Origin: Nymphaea colorata
Lineage: Eukaryota > Streptophyta > Magnoliopsida > Nymphaeales > Nymphaeaceae
Reading direction: 5' to 3'
Assembly: GCF_008831285.2 (NCBI RefSeq)
Contig: NW_022204979.1
Span: forward strand, 1-46,948
DNA length: 46,948 nt
Shown here: positions 23,370-35,181 of the stretch, piece after piece
Numbering within the stretch: position 1 is the first letter of the stretch
Layout of the letters: every line of letters starts with the position of its first letter
The notes under the pieces: generated by a model
The model's database searches: none
Told to the model about the DNA's origin: nothing
What the model saw: the letters and a program-made list of their open reading frames with translations, nothing else
Translations under genes and position numbers: made by a program

Positions 23370-23971
23370 ATCTATTATAAAATTAGGGTTTTGTCCTCTA
23401 ATTAATCCAGAGTGCAATAGGCTCATCCCATAGAAGTGGTTAGTAAAAGACCGTTTAAAGATTCGATATGCTGCAAAACAAAGAGGTATTTATTAACAAA
23501 AAGATAAAAGTAAAATAAAAAGGAAATGGAATAATTATTTAGAACTTAATATTAAAAATACAATCCATTTTGAATATATTTGCATCAAAGATTTGAATTA
23601 AACGAAAGTTTTTACTGCAAAACTTTATTCTGGCAATTTTTTTCTGATTATCTTTAGTTACTTTGAGTTAAATGTATGACTATGCCACAGAAGATGGTCT
23701 AAAATCTCAGCCTAATTCTTATTAATGATAAAACGATTTTCTTTTTAAATATATTTGGCTTTTTAGCCAATAATCTTAATCAACTAAACCAAAACCCCCA
23801 AATTTACAAACCACTTAGTCCTATTTCATCCCGCCATAAATTCCTAGCCCTACCTCGACTATTTGGCTTACCTTTTAGAGAAGATCTAAGTAAATGGTTT
23901 AGATATCCTTTAACTGGGAATCAGATATAAATGATTACATAATTAATCTAACTCAATAGGCCGCAATAAAA
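23370..23971. other. AT-rich stretch without a supported gene
   Basis: About 600 bp, strongly AT-rich. A plus-strand frame without TGA runs from 23730 into the small frame that follows, but its composition is that of spacer DNA. No RNA gene or repeat was seen. Confidence 0.4.
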
Positions 23972-24189
23972 ATGAGCGATCGCCATCTTGCAGCGTTTCA
24001 AAATAGAGGCTAGAGCATGACCATCATCGACCCCTCCACAGTCGTTATCAAGCAAGTCCGTGGGATTTCCTGGCTGAAAAGATAAAAAATCGATATAAAA
24101 ACTTGAGGCCGGCTGCACTGATTCAAGGAAAGATATTTGTACATCAACAATTCCCCAATCCTGCAGCAAATGATCATTTTTCCCAGTGA
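23972..24189 (+). CDS. Possible small protein, about 72 residues
   Basis: From ATG at 23972 the frame reads MSDRHLAAFQNRGQSMTIID, then VVIKQVRGISWLKRQKIDIK. If one base is missing near ACTTGAGG it continues LRPAALIQGKIFVHQQFPNP to TGA at 24187. GC content is higher than in the flanks and codon use is like that of the neighbours. An antisense frame also exists, so this is a weak call. No family is recognised. Confidence 0.35.
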
Positions 24190-24864
24190 TTACTTTACTA
24201 TTTTCATATATTCCACCTTGGTATTGATATAGAACGTTTTTTCCTTCGTTTTGGATAGTGGTTAATTAATGAATAAAATTAAAACTACTTAAGTGCTAGC
24301 AACTTAATTAGGTCAACCCAAACGATGCCTTTAGCTATCTTCCTCATGAATAGTTGATCACCAAGTATAGAGTTCGGTTGGTCGAACTATCTACTTGTAT
24401 GCCTACAATTCTAAGCAGGTTATGGAATGATTGATGGATAATCTTAAATATTGAGAAGAAAAAATGCATAATGGCTGTAATCCTGTAAAGCTGCTTGTTC
24501 TAAAGAGTGAAACGAAAATTTTGTGATAAAATTGCTATTTATCGTTGATTTAGTAATATTTTGAAGTTATTTGATATTCGAATGGTTGATATTGCACTCC
24601 TTATTTCTAAAAGAACGAAGAGGCCAAATAGGACTCAACGTGCATCAGCTTGACCCAAATCATATTAAAAATGATGGTTGATTCATCATTTGGCATAATT
24701 GAGCTAATCTATTGTGATTTATGGTCAAGAACATTTATCATCGACAATTTTCTTTCCCTTTAACGAAACCACAATTTAAAACCCCTGAGGTCGTTGATCA
24801 ATATCTTAATTACACATTTTAATTTGCTAAAATATCGTTGAACTGTAATATAATTTAATAATAA
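24190..24864. other. Spacer without a supported gene
   Basis: About 675 bp, AT-rich, with no frame longer than chance and no recognisable RNA. It precedes the plus-strand gene at 24865 and probably holds its promoter. Confidence 0.4.
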
Positions 24865-26505
24865 ATGATGCTTAATAGACAAATAGGTACTCTCAGTATT
24901 GCCCCAAGAACCGTTGGCAAATTTTACCAAACGCAAAAACTTTCCGCTTTCCAAGATGCCCCAATTAAGGATGTCATGCAGCACGCTAACCCTCCTGCTG
25001 AGCCGATAAAAACTCGCACAAAATCAGTGGGTCACATATACACAACCAGGCGTTCAGCCAGTAAATAGCCATCGGTGAAGGCGCCCCCAGCCAACCCCAG
25101 CAATTTTTCAACCAAAATCGACTATGACCGACTCATCAACTACAATGAGGTGGAGAACAAACTATCCAACTACCTCGAGTGCACCATCAGAACCAACAGC
25201 AGGCAGAAGTACAACTATCTCTCCACCCATTACAACCAAAGGTACGATAGTATGACCACCAATTTGAGGGGAGAACAGAATTATGACCGCAGGCAGAATG
25301 TGCTCAGGGCCATCGACCATCATAGAGAATATGAACCTGCTGGACTGAAGGAACGCAAAAGCAGCATAATCAATCAACAGTATGAACAGCCAAATGTACA
25401 AAAGCCTGAAAAGGCTGAAAAGATTGAAAGGATTGAAAAGATTGAAAAGCCTATATTCATCGAAAAATCAAATAACGTTGAAAAAACTGAACGAAAACCA
25501 CTTAAAAATAGCAGGAAAACAGAAAGCAAATAAAAGTTAATCAATAATCAAACCTCTGCTACTAAGAAGTAAAACAAGTAAAATATTCTTCCTGTCCCTC
25601 AATAAGCTAAAAAGCAAGTAAGTTTAGGAATTGTGACTTTGAACCATGAATAGCATAAAAACTAGCTTGAAAATAAGCTGAAAAAACTCATAAACAACTA
25701 TGAAGTGAAGAACAAATAGCTTGACATCCAAATGCAAAAAATATCCGTAAAACCTTCGCTCCCTTAGCCACAAAAGAAATAGTAAAAGATTGTAGCTCCT
25801 GCATAGGCTCAAAAATAGGAGCCTCCTGCTTATAAAGACTAGGAGCTAAAAGAAATCTTATCCAAGCTGGTAGAGTTCAATCTAAAGGGGATAAACCTTG
25901 CCAAAGAGTGTGACGAGAAGCAGGAAGAAATATGGAAATCGATTCATCGCCAAATCCTTGCAGATGAACAACTCAGAATAGTAAAATGCTTCATTAGCGA
26001 GGCCAACATCAACCAAGTCTTCACCTTACTGAATGAAAATAGGATCAAGAAGATTTAAATTACCCAACTCAAAACCCACCCAGATTAATACGACCCATTC
26101 TTACTTGAGAAAATTCATGAGTTTTTGAAATGCAACGATCCCATCTTCACCCACAAGCAAACCTGCAAGTGGATTAGCGAACAATTTGCCAGAGCCTTTG
26201 AAGCTTCATAGAAGAATTGGCTGAAGCACCTCAGCCAATAGAAGATGTAATGCATCATCCGTACTATGGTTCTAGAGAAAGAAGTGACAAGCTTGAGAAA
26301 ATCTGAAGGCAGTAACAAAGAACTATTGATCAGAGACTTTACTAGATACCTGAGCACCCTCTTCAAGGCAAATCTCAGGAATAGAAATGTATATCAAATC
26401 CACAATAAGCTGAAATCCATGTCATACCTTGGCAGGTTTATCGAATTGCTTGAGGAAAAAGCTGGCAAGGGAGTCGATATCCGCAAAGGATCATTACCTA
26501 AATGA
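24865..26505 (+). CDS. Unrecognised protein, 546 residues, with about 20 TAA/TAG glutamine codons
   Basis: One unbroken, intronless frame from MMLNRQIGTLSIAPRTVGKF to TGA at 26503. It has a Tyr/Asn-rich first third, a Glu/Lys repeat stretch (KAEKIERIEKIEKPIFIEKS), a coiled-coil-like middle, and a helical C-terminal domain (EEIWKSIHRQILADEQLRIV, FLKCNDPIFTHKQTCKWISE, LGRFIELLEEKAG). The C-terminal helical domain is loosely like the microtubule-severing regulator katanin p80 C-terminus, but I do not assert this. The gene is the clearest proof in the window of the TAR=Gln code. Confidence 0.75.
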
Positions 26506-26554
26506 TATTTTTGTAATAATACTCTTAGTATTTGTTATTTTGCAAAAATGAATA

Positions 26555-28251
26555 TCACAGAAGTTCAACGCTGTTATTGGTCTCCTCAACGTACTTGAAA
26601 TAGGGGAAAGCACACTTCAAGATGTTGATTTCTGGGTCGATATCGCGGGCGATTCCTTCTAAGACAATGATGTTGGTTAGCAGGGTTGCGAACTCTCCAT
26701 CGAGCTTCATTTTATTTCTGCGAATGGTGGCCATCATGTTGTGGAAAAGAGTCATGCCTTGGAGGTCACTGTAGGATTTACCATTTAGCATACCGAAGAC
26801 TTCCTCAAGCTCCTTCCTGTAGTTTTAAAAGTTCTTTCCTGTGAGTTTGTGGCCCTCGTAATTTGAGAGGTTGTAGATCATCTCCGCACATTATTTTCCT
26901 CTATTTTCGATGACGGCCTTGATGAACTTGACGAAGATCCTTTTGTCCTCTCGTTGAGCTTGATGACCATGCCGGCGTCAAGCAAATTGATGTAGATTTT
27001 CTCCTTCTCTTTTCTCATTAATTTTCTCACCTATATCTCCTCTTTGCAATATTCGAGATAGAGCTGCTTGAGGGACTCTGAGTCGACGGTTTCTGCCTTG
27101 AGGCGGTAGGAGAGCACATACATGAGGTCCTTGACGAAATCATAGACCTCTGTGAAGAAGTTGTAGGACTCCTCTTTGACTTCGATGAAGATGTTGCCGC
27201 CATGGCAGTCGGCGTGGATGAAGTTGTTCTTCATGAGCATTTCGAAGAAGGCTTCGGAGCCTAAACGGGCTATCACTTTGTTGAGGGGGTGCCTGTTGAG
27301 CTCGTAGTAGGTAACTGGATGCCCCTCCACAAAGGATTCGATTAGAACCATTTCTTTGGTGTTTTCTTCAATGGGAGATGGGAAGTTGACTTCTTTCCTG
27401 TCTTTGAACATCTCATTGAAAAGATTTAGATTTTTCATTTCGAAGGTAAAATCTATCTGTTCGATAAGAGTTTTTTTCAGCGAGGAGTAGCTAACAGGAA
27501 TCTCATAGGAGGGCGATATGAAGGACGCAAGGTAACTGATAAAGAACAAGATGTTGATATCTCTCTCGATGTACTTGTCCACTCCTGGATGTCTGACCTT
27601 CACTGCCACTTTTTTGCCCTTGTATTGGGCTCTATAGACCTGACTCACCGACCCTGAAGCGATGGGTTCTGGGTCAAACTCTTCGAAGATGTCCTCGATG
27701 TTCTTTCCGTAGGATTCCTTGAAGTACTTTTTCGTGGTTGAGAGTGAATGGGTTGGAGCTTTTTACCTAAGGTACTCGAATTTAGATGCCAGCTCAGGAC
27801 CAATCATATCTCTTCGATGGCTGAGATACTGGAAAGCCTTGATGAAGACTACGCCTGAGCGTTAGATGGCCTTTACGAAGAGATCCATCCAGTACCCTTC
27901 AGTTTTCTTGAAGAACATGAGAGGGAAGAGCAGGATGGGCGGGGCGAAGATGATCATTAGTTGGCAAAAGCGCACCAGGTGAATCAACAAATTCCACACT
28001 CTGGCTAAAACCGTCGGAGGTTTCTGCACTGCCTTAGTCTCCTCCTTCGTTACTGGGGTGTCGGCTTGCTGTGGGGCTTTTTTTTCCTCATCAAGATGAA
28101 TGCCACTGGGGAAGCAGGCGTAGCAGGCCGCAAAGAGAGGCATTCTCATATTTCTGGCGATACTCCACTGGTTCCTTTGGAAGCTGTACCTGAACTGTTG
28201 CGAATGAAGGCGAAAGAATGAGCGGAACTCTGAGGTAAATCTCGAGAACAT
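26555..28251 (-). CDS. ABC1/ADCK (UbiB) atypical kinase, copy 1
   Basis: About 565 residues. The N-terminus (MFSRFTSEFRSFFRLHSQQF) is Arg/Phe-rich, as in mitochondrial targeting. A hydrophobic segment (LMIIFAPPILLFPLMFF) precedes the kinase-like core: FIKAFQYLSHRRDMIG at the place of the KxGQ signature, ASGSVSQVYRAQYKGKKVAVKVRHPG (A-rich loop region and Lys), IHADCHGGNIF (catalytic) and LLDAGMV (DFG-equivalent). ADCK proteins support coenzyme Q synthesis in mitochondria. The Gly of KxGQ is Phe here. One missing base is assumed near 26950 (ERDKR). It lies 393 bp downstream of the second, more complete paralog. Confidence 0.85.
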
Positions 28252-28644
28252 GGTTTATTGGGTGGCAATCAACACTCAATTAATTATTATTCTAGAATTA
28301 TACCAATTGTCCACTAATAAAGCAAACCTCCATAAAGGGAAACCCCTCAAAAAGAATAATAACCCTCATACTTTTCAATTCTGCTTTAGTCGTTATTTTC
28401 ATCCATTTTCTGTTGCATTTTTTTTTTTGAATTTCCTGATGAAAGTATTCAGAATTTTTTAAGCGAGCAAACAAGAAAATAAGTTTTTTGGCAGGGTTTG
28501 TAAAAGGTCTTCGGAGTGTGAGCTCCTATAATGTTTATGCAAGTTACAATACAGATTCGGCTTATGCTACTTAAAATTGCGAAGAAAACGCAAAAGATTG
28601 GAGGACAAGTTGTTTTGATGAAAAAGTCAATGAAATAAAAGGAA
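28252..28644. other. Spacer between the two ADCK paralogs
   Basis: About 390 bp, AT-rich, no supported gene. It carries the promoter of copy 1 and the 3' end signals of copy 2. Confidence 0.4.
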
Positions 28645-30342
28645 TCATTTGGTATAAACCCCAAAATCTTCGACATACTTAAAATAGGGGAAGGCGCACT
28701 TGAGGATGTTGATTTATGGGTCGATGTCCTTGGCTATGGCCTCAAGCACCATCATATTGGTCAGCAATGTTGCAAATTCGCCGTCCAGCTTCATCCTGTT
28801 CTCGCGGATAATGGTTAGCATATCCAAAAATAGGCTCATGCCCTGGAGGTCATCTAGAGCCTGGCCGTTGAGCACGCTAAAGCAATCGGACAATTGCTTG
28901 TAATAGTCCTAAAATTTGCCGAAAATGATCTTCTTGCCCTCGAAATTAGAGAGGCTGTATATCAGTTATGCGCATAGTTAGCCTCTACCCTCGATGACTG
29001 ACTTGATGAAGTTTACAAAGTTTTTCTTGTCCCTTTCGTTGAGCTGGACCACCATGCCCACGTCAATTACGTTTACTATCACTTGTTCTGTGCACTTTCT
29101 CTATAAATTACGAATATTTTGCTCTTCTTGCCTGCTTTCAAGGTAGAGCCTCTTCAACTTCTCAGTGTCAAAGGTGAGAGCTTTAAGCTTAGTCTCAATC
29201 GTAAAGAATAGTTCTTTGAGGGCATCTCTGACCTATGTGTACCAACTATATGATTTTTATCTGATTTCGATGAGGATGTTACCCCCGTGGCAATCAGCAT
29301 GCACAAAATTATTTTTCATCAGCATTTCTAAGAATATGGTCGAACCCAGCCTTGCAATAACTTTGTTGAGAGGATGTTTTTGCTTTTAGTAGTAGGTGAC
29401 TGGCACTCCCTCCACAAATGTCTCGACTAATACAGAATCCATGGTGTTTTATTCAAAAGGGAATGGGAAATTGACGTCAGAGCGTTCTTTGAACATTTCG
29501 TTAAATTTATTGAGGTTTTTCATTTCGAAAGTAAAGTCAATTTGTTCGATAAGCGTGCGCTTAAGGGAGGATTCGCTCACTGGCAACTCCATGGCTGGCG
29601 AGAAGAAAGAGGCTAGATAGCTTAGGAAGAAGAGGAGGTTTATGTCCCGCTATATGTACTTGTCAACGTCGGGGTGCCTCACCTTAATCGCCACCTTCTT
29701 CCCTTTATACTGGGCGCGGTACACTTGACTCACCGAGCCAGAAGCTATTGGTTTTTCTTCGAAGTTTTAAAAGATGTCTTCGATATTTTTGCCATAGGCG
29801 TCCTTGAAGTATTTTTTAGTAGTTTCAAACGAATGTGTTGGCGCATTTTCTCGAAGGTATTCAAACTTACTGGCCATTTCCGGTCCGATGATATCTCTCC
29901 TGTGGCTAAGGTATTGGAAGGCCTTGATGAAGACCACTCCCGCCCTCTCCACCGACCTCACGAATAGATCCCTCCAGTAGTTCTCCGTCCGCTTGAAGAA
30001 CAAGAGTGGGAAGAGCAGGATGGGCGGAGCAAAGATGATCAACAAATGAAAAAACCTGACGATGTGGATGATGGCTCTCCAAATTTTCTGCCAAATCGAA
30101 CGCCGAGGCGCCTCCACCTTCCCCTCGGTCGGAGGCGTCTCCTTCACTGGCTTTTCCTGAGGCTTGTCACCCGCAGCTAGAGAAACTTGCCATGGGAGAT
30201 AACAAAGGTAGCCTGCGCTGAGAAGGGGGATGGTGCTTCTCCTGGCCCATCCACTACTGCGGAGCTGAGCTGCCTAGCGCATGGCAGTGCGAGTCCACGA
30301 CCTGAAGGCGAACCTGAGCCCCATATGAAGTCTGCCAAACAT
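28645..30342 (-). CDS. ABC1/ADCK (UbiB) atypical kinase, copy 2
   Basis: 565 residues in one unbroken frame. It has an Arg-rich amphipathic N-terminus (MFGRLHMGLRFAFRSWTRTA) as for mitochondrial import, a hydrophobic segment (LLIIFAPPILLFPLLFF), then FIKAFQYLSHRRDIIGPEMA, ASGSVSQVYRAQYKGKKVAI, FVHADCHGGNILIEIR and the DFG-equivalent DVGMV, where copy 1 has DAGMV. Both copies share KAFQ instead of KxGQ, so that change preceded the duplication. The two are in tandem, same strand, and diverged over their length (no recent conversion). Probable role: coenzyme Q biosynthesis at the mitochondrial inner membrane. Confidence 0.87.
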
Positions 30343-30386
30343 AGATCTGTCGGATGATTAATACTCAAATTATAATTATTAGCGAA

Positions 30387-31044
30387 TCAGAACGCGCGGT
30401 GGGTGTTTATGTACTACTCTTTCCCGATCTTAACGGGAATACGCGGCAGCTCAAAGTTGCGAACCTACGTACTGCCGATTTTCCCAGAGATTTCACGGGT
30501 GGGCTTTCTGAGGGAAGCACGACGGACATATTACCTGTGTCCGCCTCCGAAGTAGAAATTTCCATCTTAGCTGGACCGATTACTTCGTGGAGTGCTCACC
30601 TATGAGCGGTTGGACCGTATTTACTGATACACCCCCAGAAGGTTCCTGGCATCCTCAATGGTTCTGCTCACCTGCTGCTTGTGCAGCTGGTTGAATTAGC
30701 TCCTGCTGTAGTACTTGTAGGTCTCGCCTTTGAACCACCCCGGCACATCCTTGCTGATCTTCCTGCATGGCTGAATGGGTACGAGGGGTGCACTATCATT
30801 TCGCTCCTCTCCCGAAGCACTTCGCTGTTCTTGGGAATGGACTTCCTGGCGGAGAAGAGGGCGAGCGGTTCCTAGGGGTTAGAGTGGATGGTGGAGAAGT
30901 TGGGATTGGGCTGGTGGGTGATGATGTTGGAAGAACGCGCTTTATGAGTGCGGGGGTGGCTGTAGAGGTGGTTAGTCATGATCTAGTTGATTTGCTGCTT
31001 AAGATTAGGAGTACGTTGATGTGCTACTTTTTATTTTCGTTCAT
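30387..31044 (-). CDS. Unrecognised basic protein, about 205 residues
   Basis: Three exons are joined by two 20-nt introns (31005-31024, 30763-30782). Sequence landmarks: MNENKKQHIN, TNHLYSHPRTHKARSSNIIT, DVPGWFKGETYKYYSRSQFN, RTIEDARNLLGVYQQIRSNR, and RQYVRRASLRKPTREISGKI near the end. It is Arg/Ser-rich, soluble and unknown to me. The first exon with its upstream region has a diverged second copy at 44675-44890 (MDQNKMQQIN), where the rest of the gene is missing. Confidence 0.65.
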
Positions 31045-31260
31045 TTTATCACTATCACTATACACAGGTTAAACCTGCAAATCATTAATACAATAAGATA
31101 ACTACACCGCCCCTATTGATAATACCTTATTTATTGATTCTAAATCCCTCTTTTATATGTGAAAATTATCCTTTAAAACATAAACTCTTTGAAAATTAAG
31201 TCAATATCCGAATCTCTAACCCAATAAATATGGACAGCATAATAATTGCTTTAGAAATCA
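31035..31260. repeat. Diverged duplicate of 44675-44890
   Basis: Shared strings include CACTATACACAGGTTA, GCAAATCATTAAT, GATAATACCTTATT and CCCAATA. In the left copy it is the 5' side of the gene at 31044. In the right copy the homologous exon is truncated. Confidence 0.75.
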
Positions 31261-31339
31261 TAAATTTTAATAAGTTTCAACTGATTTAATTAAGAACATA
31301 TCTGCTGCCTTTTACTCTAAAAGAAAGACGATCAAGACT

Positions 31340-31745
31340 GATGAAAACGCAGTTTTCTGAGAGGGCTTAGTCTCTACTGCCAGTAGCTATCTATGGTTTG
31401 TGAAGGCATCCTCATAATTAAGCACGAACCAGGAAAGGCTTCATCAGTTCAGCCTGCCTGAGAAGATTATGCCGACCTAGAGACCCCTGAAATGGCTTAG
31501 GCGCAAGAGGAGCTGAAAGTGAGTATGTTTCTACCCAATATACACGACCTGATTTCGCCAGTACCATGAATGAGTCTAACAGATTCACCAGTGGCCGTAT
31601 ATTAGTAAGGTAGCTCGACTTTACTTCTCGTCTACCTTCTAAGATTCACACACACAAACCCTCTACCAATTAAACCGCCATACTTTCTTGTTCTTAGTTA
31701 TGATAAAAAGCAAGGCCAATAAAAGCCTTTACAAATACAAAGATA
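31340..31745 (+). pseudogene. Diverged copy of the array unit's terminal segment
   Basis: This matches 35100-35520 of the array throughout (CTCATAATTAAGCA, GACCTAGAGACCC, GGCGCAAGAGGAGCTGAA, CGTATATTAGTAAGG, AAGCAAGGCCAATAAA). In one frame both copies encode LIIK-x-E-x-GKA ... DLET-x-E-x-A-x-AQEELK. The copy here has an in-frame TGA. It may be the remains of an exon, or only conserved repeat DNA. Confidence 0.5.
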
Positions 31746-31898
31746 GGAATATTGATAACCTATTGATAATCATAAAAAGACCTTTGGATAAGTTATTGAT
31801 CATACTCATCAAGCATATATCCGTCCCTTTATTGTTCAGTTAATGATACAAAGTTTCTATTGAGGATGAGTTTGATGGGTATATTGATATCGAAAACT

Positions 31899-32241
31899 TC
31901 TTACTAAGAAAAAAAACTTAGTCGATAGGATGAGGTTTGCTGATTGCGTTTCCTGGTCGATAGTTTATTCCATCGTTTCAAAAACTCAGTATTTTTGGTG
32001 GTAGCCTCACTTTGATGTCTTGAAATCCAGTATTGAGTTGCCTTCGTTTCACTAAAGAATGATATTAAACGAGAGGGCGTACTTGTGAGACCCTGAATTA
32101 ATCATTTTTAATGTCAATCGAGAGCTTGATGCATTTGTGGAGGGCAAACATGATAAAGTTTTGGAATCAAAAGCACCTCAGACCCTTCCCATACCGACCC
32201 AGTATAGATATCAAGGCAAAACCATAGTCTTTAAAGCATGA
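31899..32241 (+). pseudogene. Family-B frame with a point nonsense codon
   Basis: The frame reads RMRFADCVSWSIVYSIVSKT, QYFWWQPHFDVLKSSIELPS, then TGA at 32086-32088, then NVNRELDAFVEGKHDKVLES. The otherwise identical copy at 44450 has GGA (Gly) at that codon. One G-to-T change thus separates an open from a closed copy. The protein is unrecognised. A 223-bp block (31997-32219) is nearly identical to 44450-44672. Confidence 0.55.
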
Positions 32242-32489
32242 ATATGCCTCTGCAACATCATTTTAATACTTACTTTTATCTTTGCTTCGCAACAACTCAA
32301 ATAAGAATAAAAAATAAAGTATACAGTCAAGCAATCTGCCAGCAAAACAATCTTTTCCTTGGCCTAAATGAAGGTCTCTGATCAATAAAAATGTTTGAAT
32401 ATGCCTTCATACTCAAGATAGAATAATGGCTTGTCAACTATTTAAAATGAGCTTACCTGTTGAAATTCATAATAATTAAATTTATATTG

Positions 32490-32686
32490 ATGTCAAAGGC
32501 TCTTAAAGTTTTTGAAGGAACTTAGGCAATTTTGTCAAATGCCACGAAAGGAAAGCTCAACATCGGAAAAGTGGGTAATACCTACATGGGGGTCATCGTT
32601 TATGATACCTTGAGTAAGCCTTAGCCAATTGACAACGTTTCAGTTGATGTTAAGTATGGAGCTCAATACCTGAGCTTCTACTTGCC
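32490..32686 (+). pseudogene. N-terminal part of a family-A gene, interrupted by the tandem array
   Basis: From ATG at 32490: MSKALKVFEGTQAILSNATK, then LNIGKVGNTYMGVIVYDTL and YGAQYLSFYLP. This is colinear with the intact family-A protein up to ...TFYRP. The native sequence stops at 32686 and the tandem array begins. The frame runs a further 20 or so codons into the array before TGA. The missing C-terminal part lies beyond the array at 44021. Confidence 0.8.
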
Positions 32687-32814
32687 AATAAATAACCCTT
32701 ATGAGTACAAAAAGGCAATACTGATAAGTATATTGATAGCTATATAGCGTTGATTATCATCTATGTACGAATACATTCTTTTTATTCTTCAAGCTGACGT
32801 TCCTTTGAAATTAT

Positions 32815-33390
32815 TCAGTTGATGATACATAAAGTATTTATACAGGAGATTTTTATGGCTTTATGATGTGGTTAACTATTGATCTTTGGGTCTTCGCGCT
32901 CATACTCTCTTAGATTGTACTGTTTGAAGCGGCGCACAAATTCTCGATCCTGCTAAACTGAATGCTGTTGGATTAATAAATAAATTTGGTCTACAGGAGT
33001 TAGAATCATACCAAGTATGCCTCTAGCAATCTTGTTTTTTTTCACCTTTTGCATGTAAGACGCCTCCTTCGAACAATAGGATGTAGAATGATGGTCGATT
33101 TTGAGTATGAGCTCTGATTGATACTGCCAATATTAAAAGCGGCTCATCCTAAAAGGAATCCCTTACACCTTCTGCTAAATTCGTTGAGTAGGACCCTATA
33201 GAATAAAATATTTCTTGATCAAGGAAAGACATTTGATTGAGTTTATGTTATATGCTGGTTAAAGATATTGAAAAGATGCGGAAAGATGACAGTTTATAGT
33301 TTGAACCCAATAGAAGGGCTCGCCATACTAAAAAAGCCTTTATTATGAAATATACAGTAGAATTGCTTGAGAACCGTCTGATACAGACAT
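32815..33390 (-). CDS. Array minus-strand frame, unit 1 (about 191 residues)
   Basis: Read with the ciliate code there is no stop from ATG at 33390 to TGA at 32815. The first half may be fortuitous, being AT-rich. The second half looks like protein: KKNKIARGILGMILTPVDQI, then QQDREFVRRFKQYNLREYER. No family is recognised. A short piece of similar sequence exists near 2480-2560 at the left end. Expression is unproven. Confidence 0.42.
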
Positions 33391-33719
33391 ATCTCAGCTC
33401 CGTTAAGCTTCATTAAAGACACCATTAATCCTCATTAAGATCATAGTATATTCAAAATATGCTTAACATTTTTTGGCTTTAATTCGTCATAAAATAGAAG
33501 ACTTCATTGTATATAAAGCTTTTATCTTCATCTAGCTTTTACTTATTATTATTTCGGGATTTATATCATAATAGCTATTCTTTTATAAAATCTATTTTGG
33601 TCTAATCATCTTTTGGTAAATAGGAGGTTTTTCTTTTGGGATTGGCTTATTTTATACCGTTTCCTTCTTAGATAGTTGCTTGGGCTTGTTTGAAAAGGTA
33701 AAATCGACTTAATACTAGC

Positions 33720-33990
33720 CTAAGATTTTGGTAGCCTAAGTTTGATGACATAAAATGCACCTTAGATTAGCTTCTTTTCAATAAAAAAAGATATAAGAAG
33801 ATATGATACTCTAAGCAGAACCTGCAATTCATATTGGTAATGATCAGCGAGACGTTGTTGATAATGTTTTTGAGGAAGGATGATCAAAGCCTAATAATCT
33901 AAAGCATATATGAACCATCCCATAACACCAATATAGACATCAATGCAGGGCCGTAATCCTTATCATATAATTAAACCTTCTTATGATCGT
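33720..33990 (+). pseudogene. Family-B frame in the array, decayed (unit 1; repeated in units 2-4)
   Basis: Segments QPKFDDIKCTLDQLLFNKK and EPAIHIGNDQRDVVDNVFEE align with QPHFDVLKSSIELPS and GDPGLIIFNVNRELDAFVE of the better copy at 44414. Two or more in-frame TGA codons interrupt it. The same sequence recurs at +2834, +5668 and +8501. Confidence 0.5.
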
Positions 33991-34216
33991 TTTAGCTGTT
34001 GCTTTTAATGCTTCTGCCACACATATCTAATAAAAATGGAAGATAAAATATTAAAAGCAAATCTTTTTTTAGTAAGATCATCTTTGCCTTGATCTAAAAT
34101 GAGGGTTTCTTACAATAAAAATGAAAATATGATTCTATAGTCAAATTAAAGTATATGCTTTAGCTACTATAAATAATGGGCAATCATTATTGATAATAAT
34201 AATTAAGTTGATTAAG

Positions 34217-34522
34217 ATGTCATATCATCCTGCTGCAGGAACTTGGGCATTACTGTCTGGAAGCTGGAATGGCTCGCTTACCATCAAGAGCATGGAAGGA
34301 TATTATGAGGGGACTATCTATTATGAGAATGTTGGAAAGCAAGAAGATTTACAGCAAGTTAAAGTTGAAAGCAAGTTTGGAACAGAATACGTTACCTTCT
34401 ACAGGCCTACTGACGACCAAGAATATTGGGGAATCCTTAATAAGTTCGGTCGTTCAATTAATGGAACCTGCAGAACCAAAGGACAAAACTACAGCTTCAT
34501 AGCCGTCAAGATTCAAGATTGA
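34217..34522 (+). CDS. Family-A small protein, unit 1 (intact)
   Basis: 101 residues. ATG at 34217 (MSYHPAAGTW) is preferred to the one 27 bp upstream, because the diverged paralogs begin MSQQLARFAEGTW, MSKALKVFEGTQ and MELVSGGTW, so similarity starts there. The protein is rich in alternating polar and hydrophobic residues: GTWALLSGSWNGSLTIKS, GYYEGTIYYENVGK, FGTEYVTFYRP, EYWGILNKFG, INGTC, FIAVKIQD. This suggests a small all-beta domain, perhaps a barrel. No signal peptide or membrane segment. The function is unknown to me. No intron and no TAR codon. Confidence 0.72.
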   Translation: MSYHPAAGTWALLSGSWNGSLTIKSMEGYYEGTIYYENVGKQEDLQQVKVESKFGTEYVTFYRPTDDQEYWGILNKFGRSINGTCRTKGQNYSFIAVKIQD

Positions 34523-35181
34523 TCTTCATCCCCATATCATCTCATTGATTTTTTACGTAAGGACATACTTTGGATGGATTTAGCGGAAAAAGAAATGAGT
34601 TTCATGAAAAATAGTTGACCTCTCATGTGGGATAAATTGACTGCATTTGACCTCAAAATTATCAAAAAAGATAAAGCTTATCATCGTTTCAGAAGTTTTA
34701 TATTCCTTCTACGTCATATTGTTGAATATTAAAGGTAAATATTAATGAAATTCATAAAGTTTTTATTAGGACCTTTTACCATTGATAAATTTAATAAGGC
34801 ATAGTATTATAAAAGGATTGAGTATTGCAATAAAAGACGCCTCTATATGCACTTTGCATATGTCTTTGATGATTTTTTACTTTTTTATTTTTTATTAGAT
34901 GGAAAAGAAAAAAAAAGTGAAAAAAAAAATAATTTGATAAATATATTTTGTAAGATCATCGCTGTTATCATTTGAATGCCCACACTTTCAAACGAAAATA
35001 AAATCGGACGCATATTAAAGAATAAATTTTAATGAGGCTCTAGTTATTTTATTAAAGGATAAATTTTAATGAGGCTCTAAGTTATTTTATAGAGAATACA
35101 TTAGCTACTTTTCGCTTCAAAAGGCAATCAAGACAGTCCTCAAACGCAGCCATCGGAAAGGGTTAGGTCTCCACTAACTTG

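Noticed and set aside
34190-34216. Upstream ATG that would add MIIIIKLIK to the family-A protein
   Set aside because: Diverged paralogs have no counterpart to these residues and begin at the ATG corresponding to 34217.
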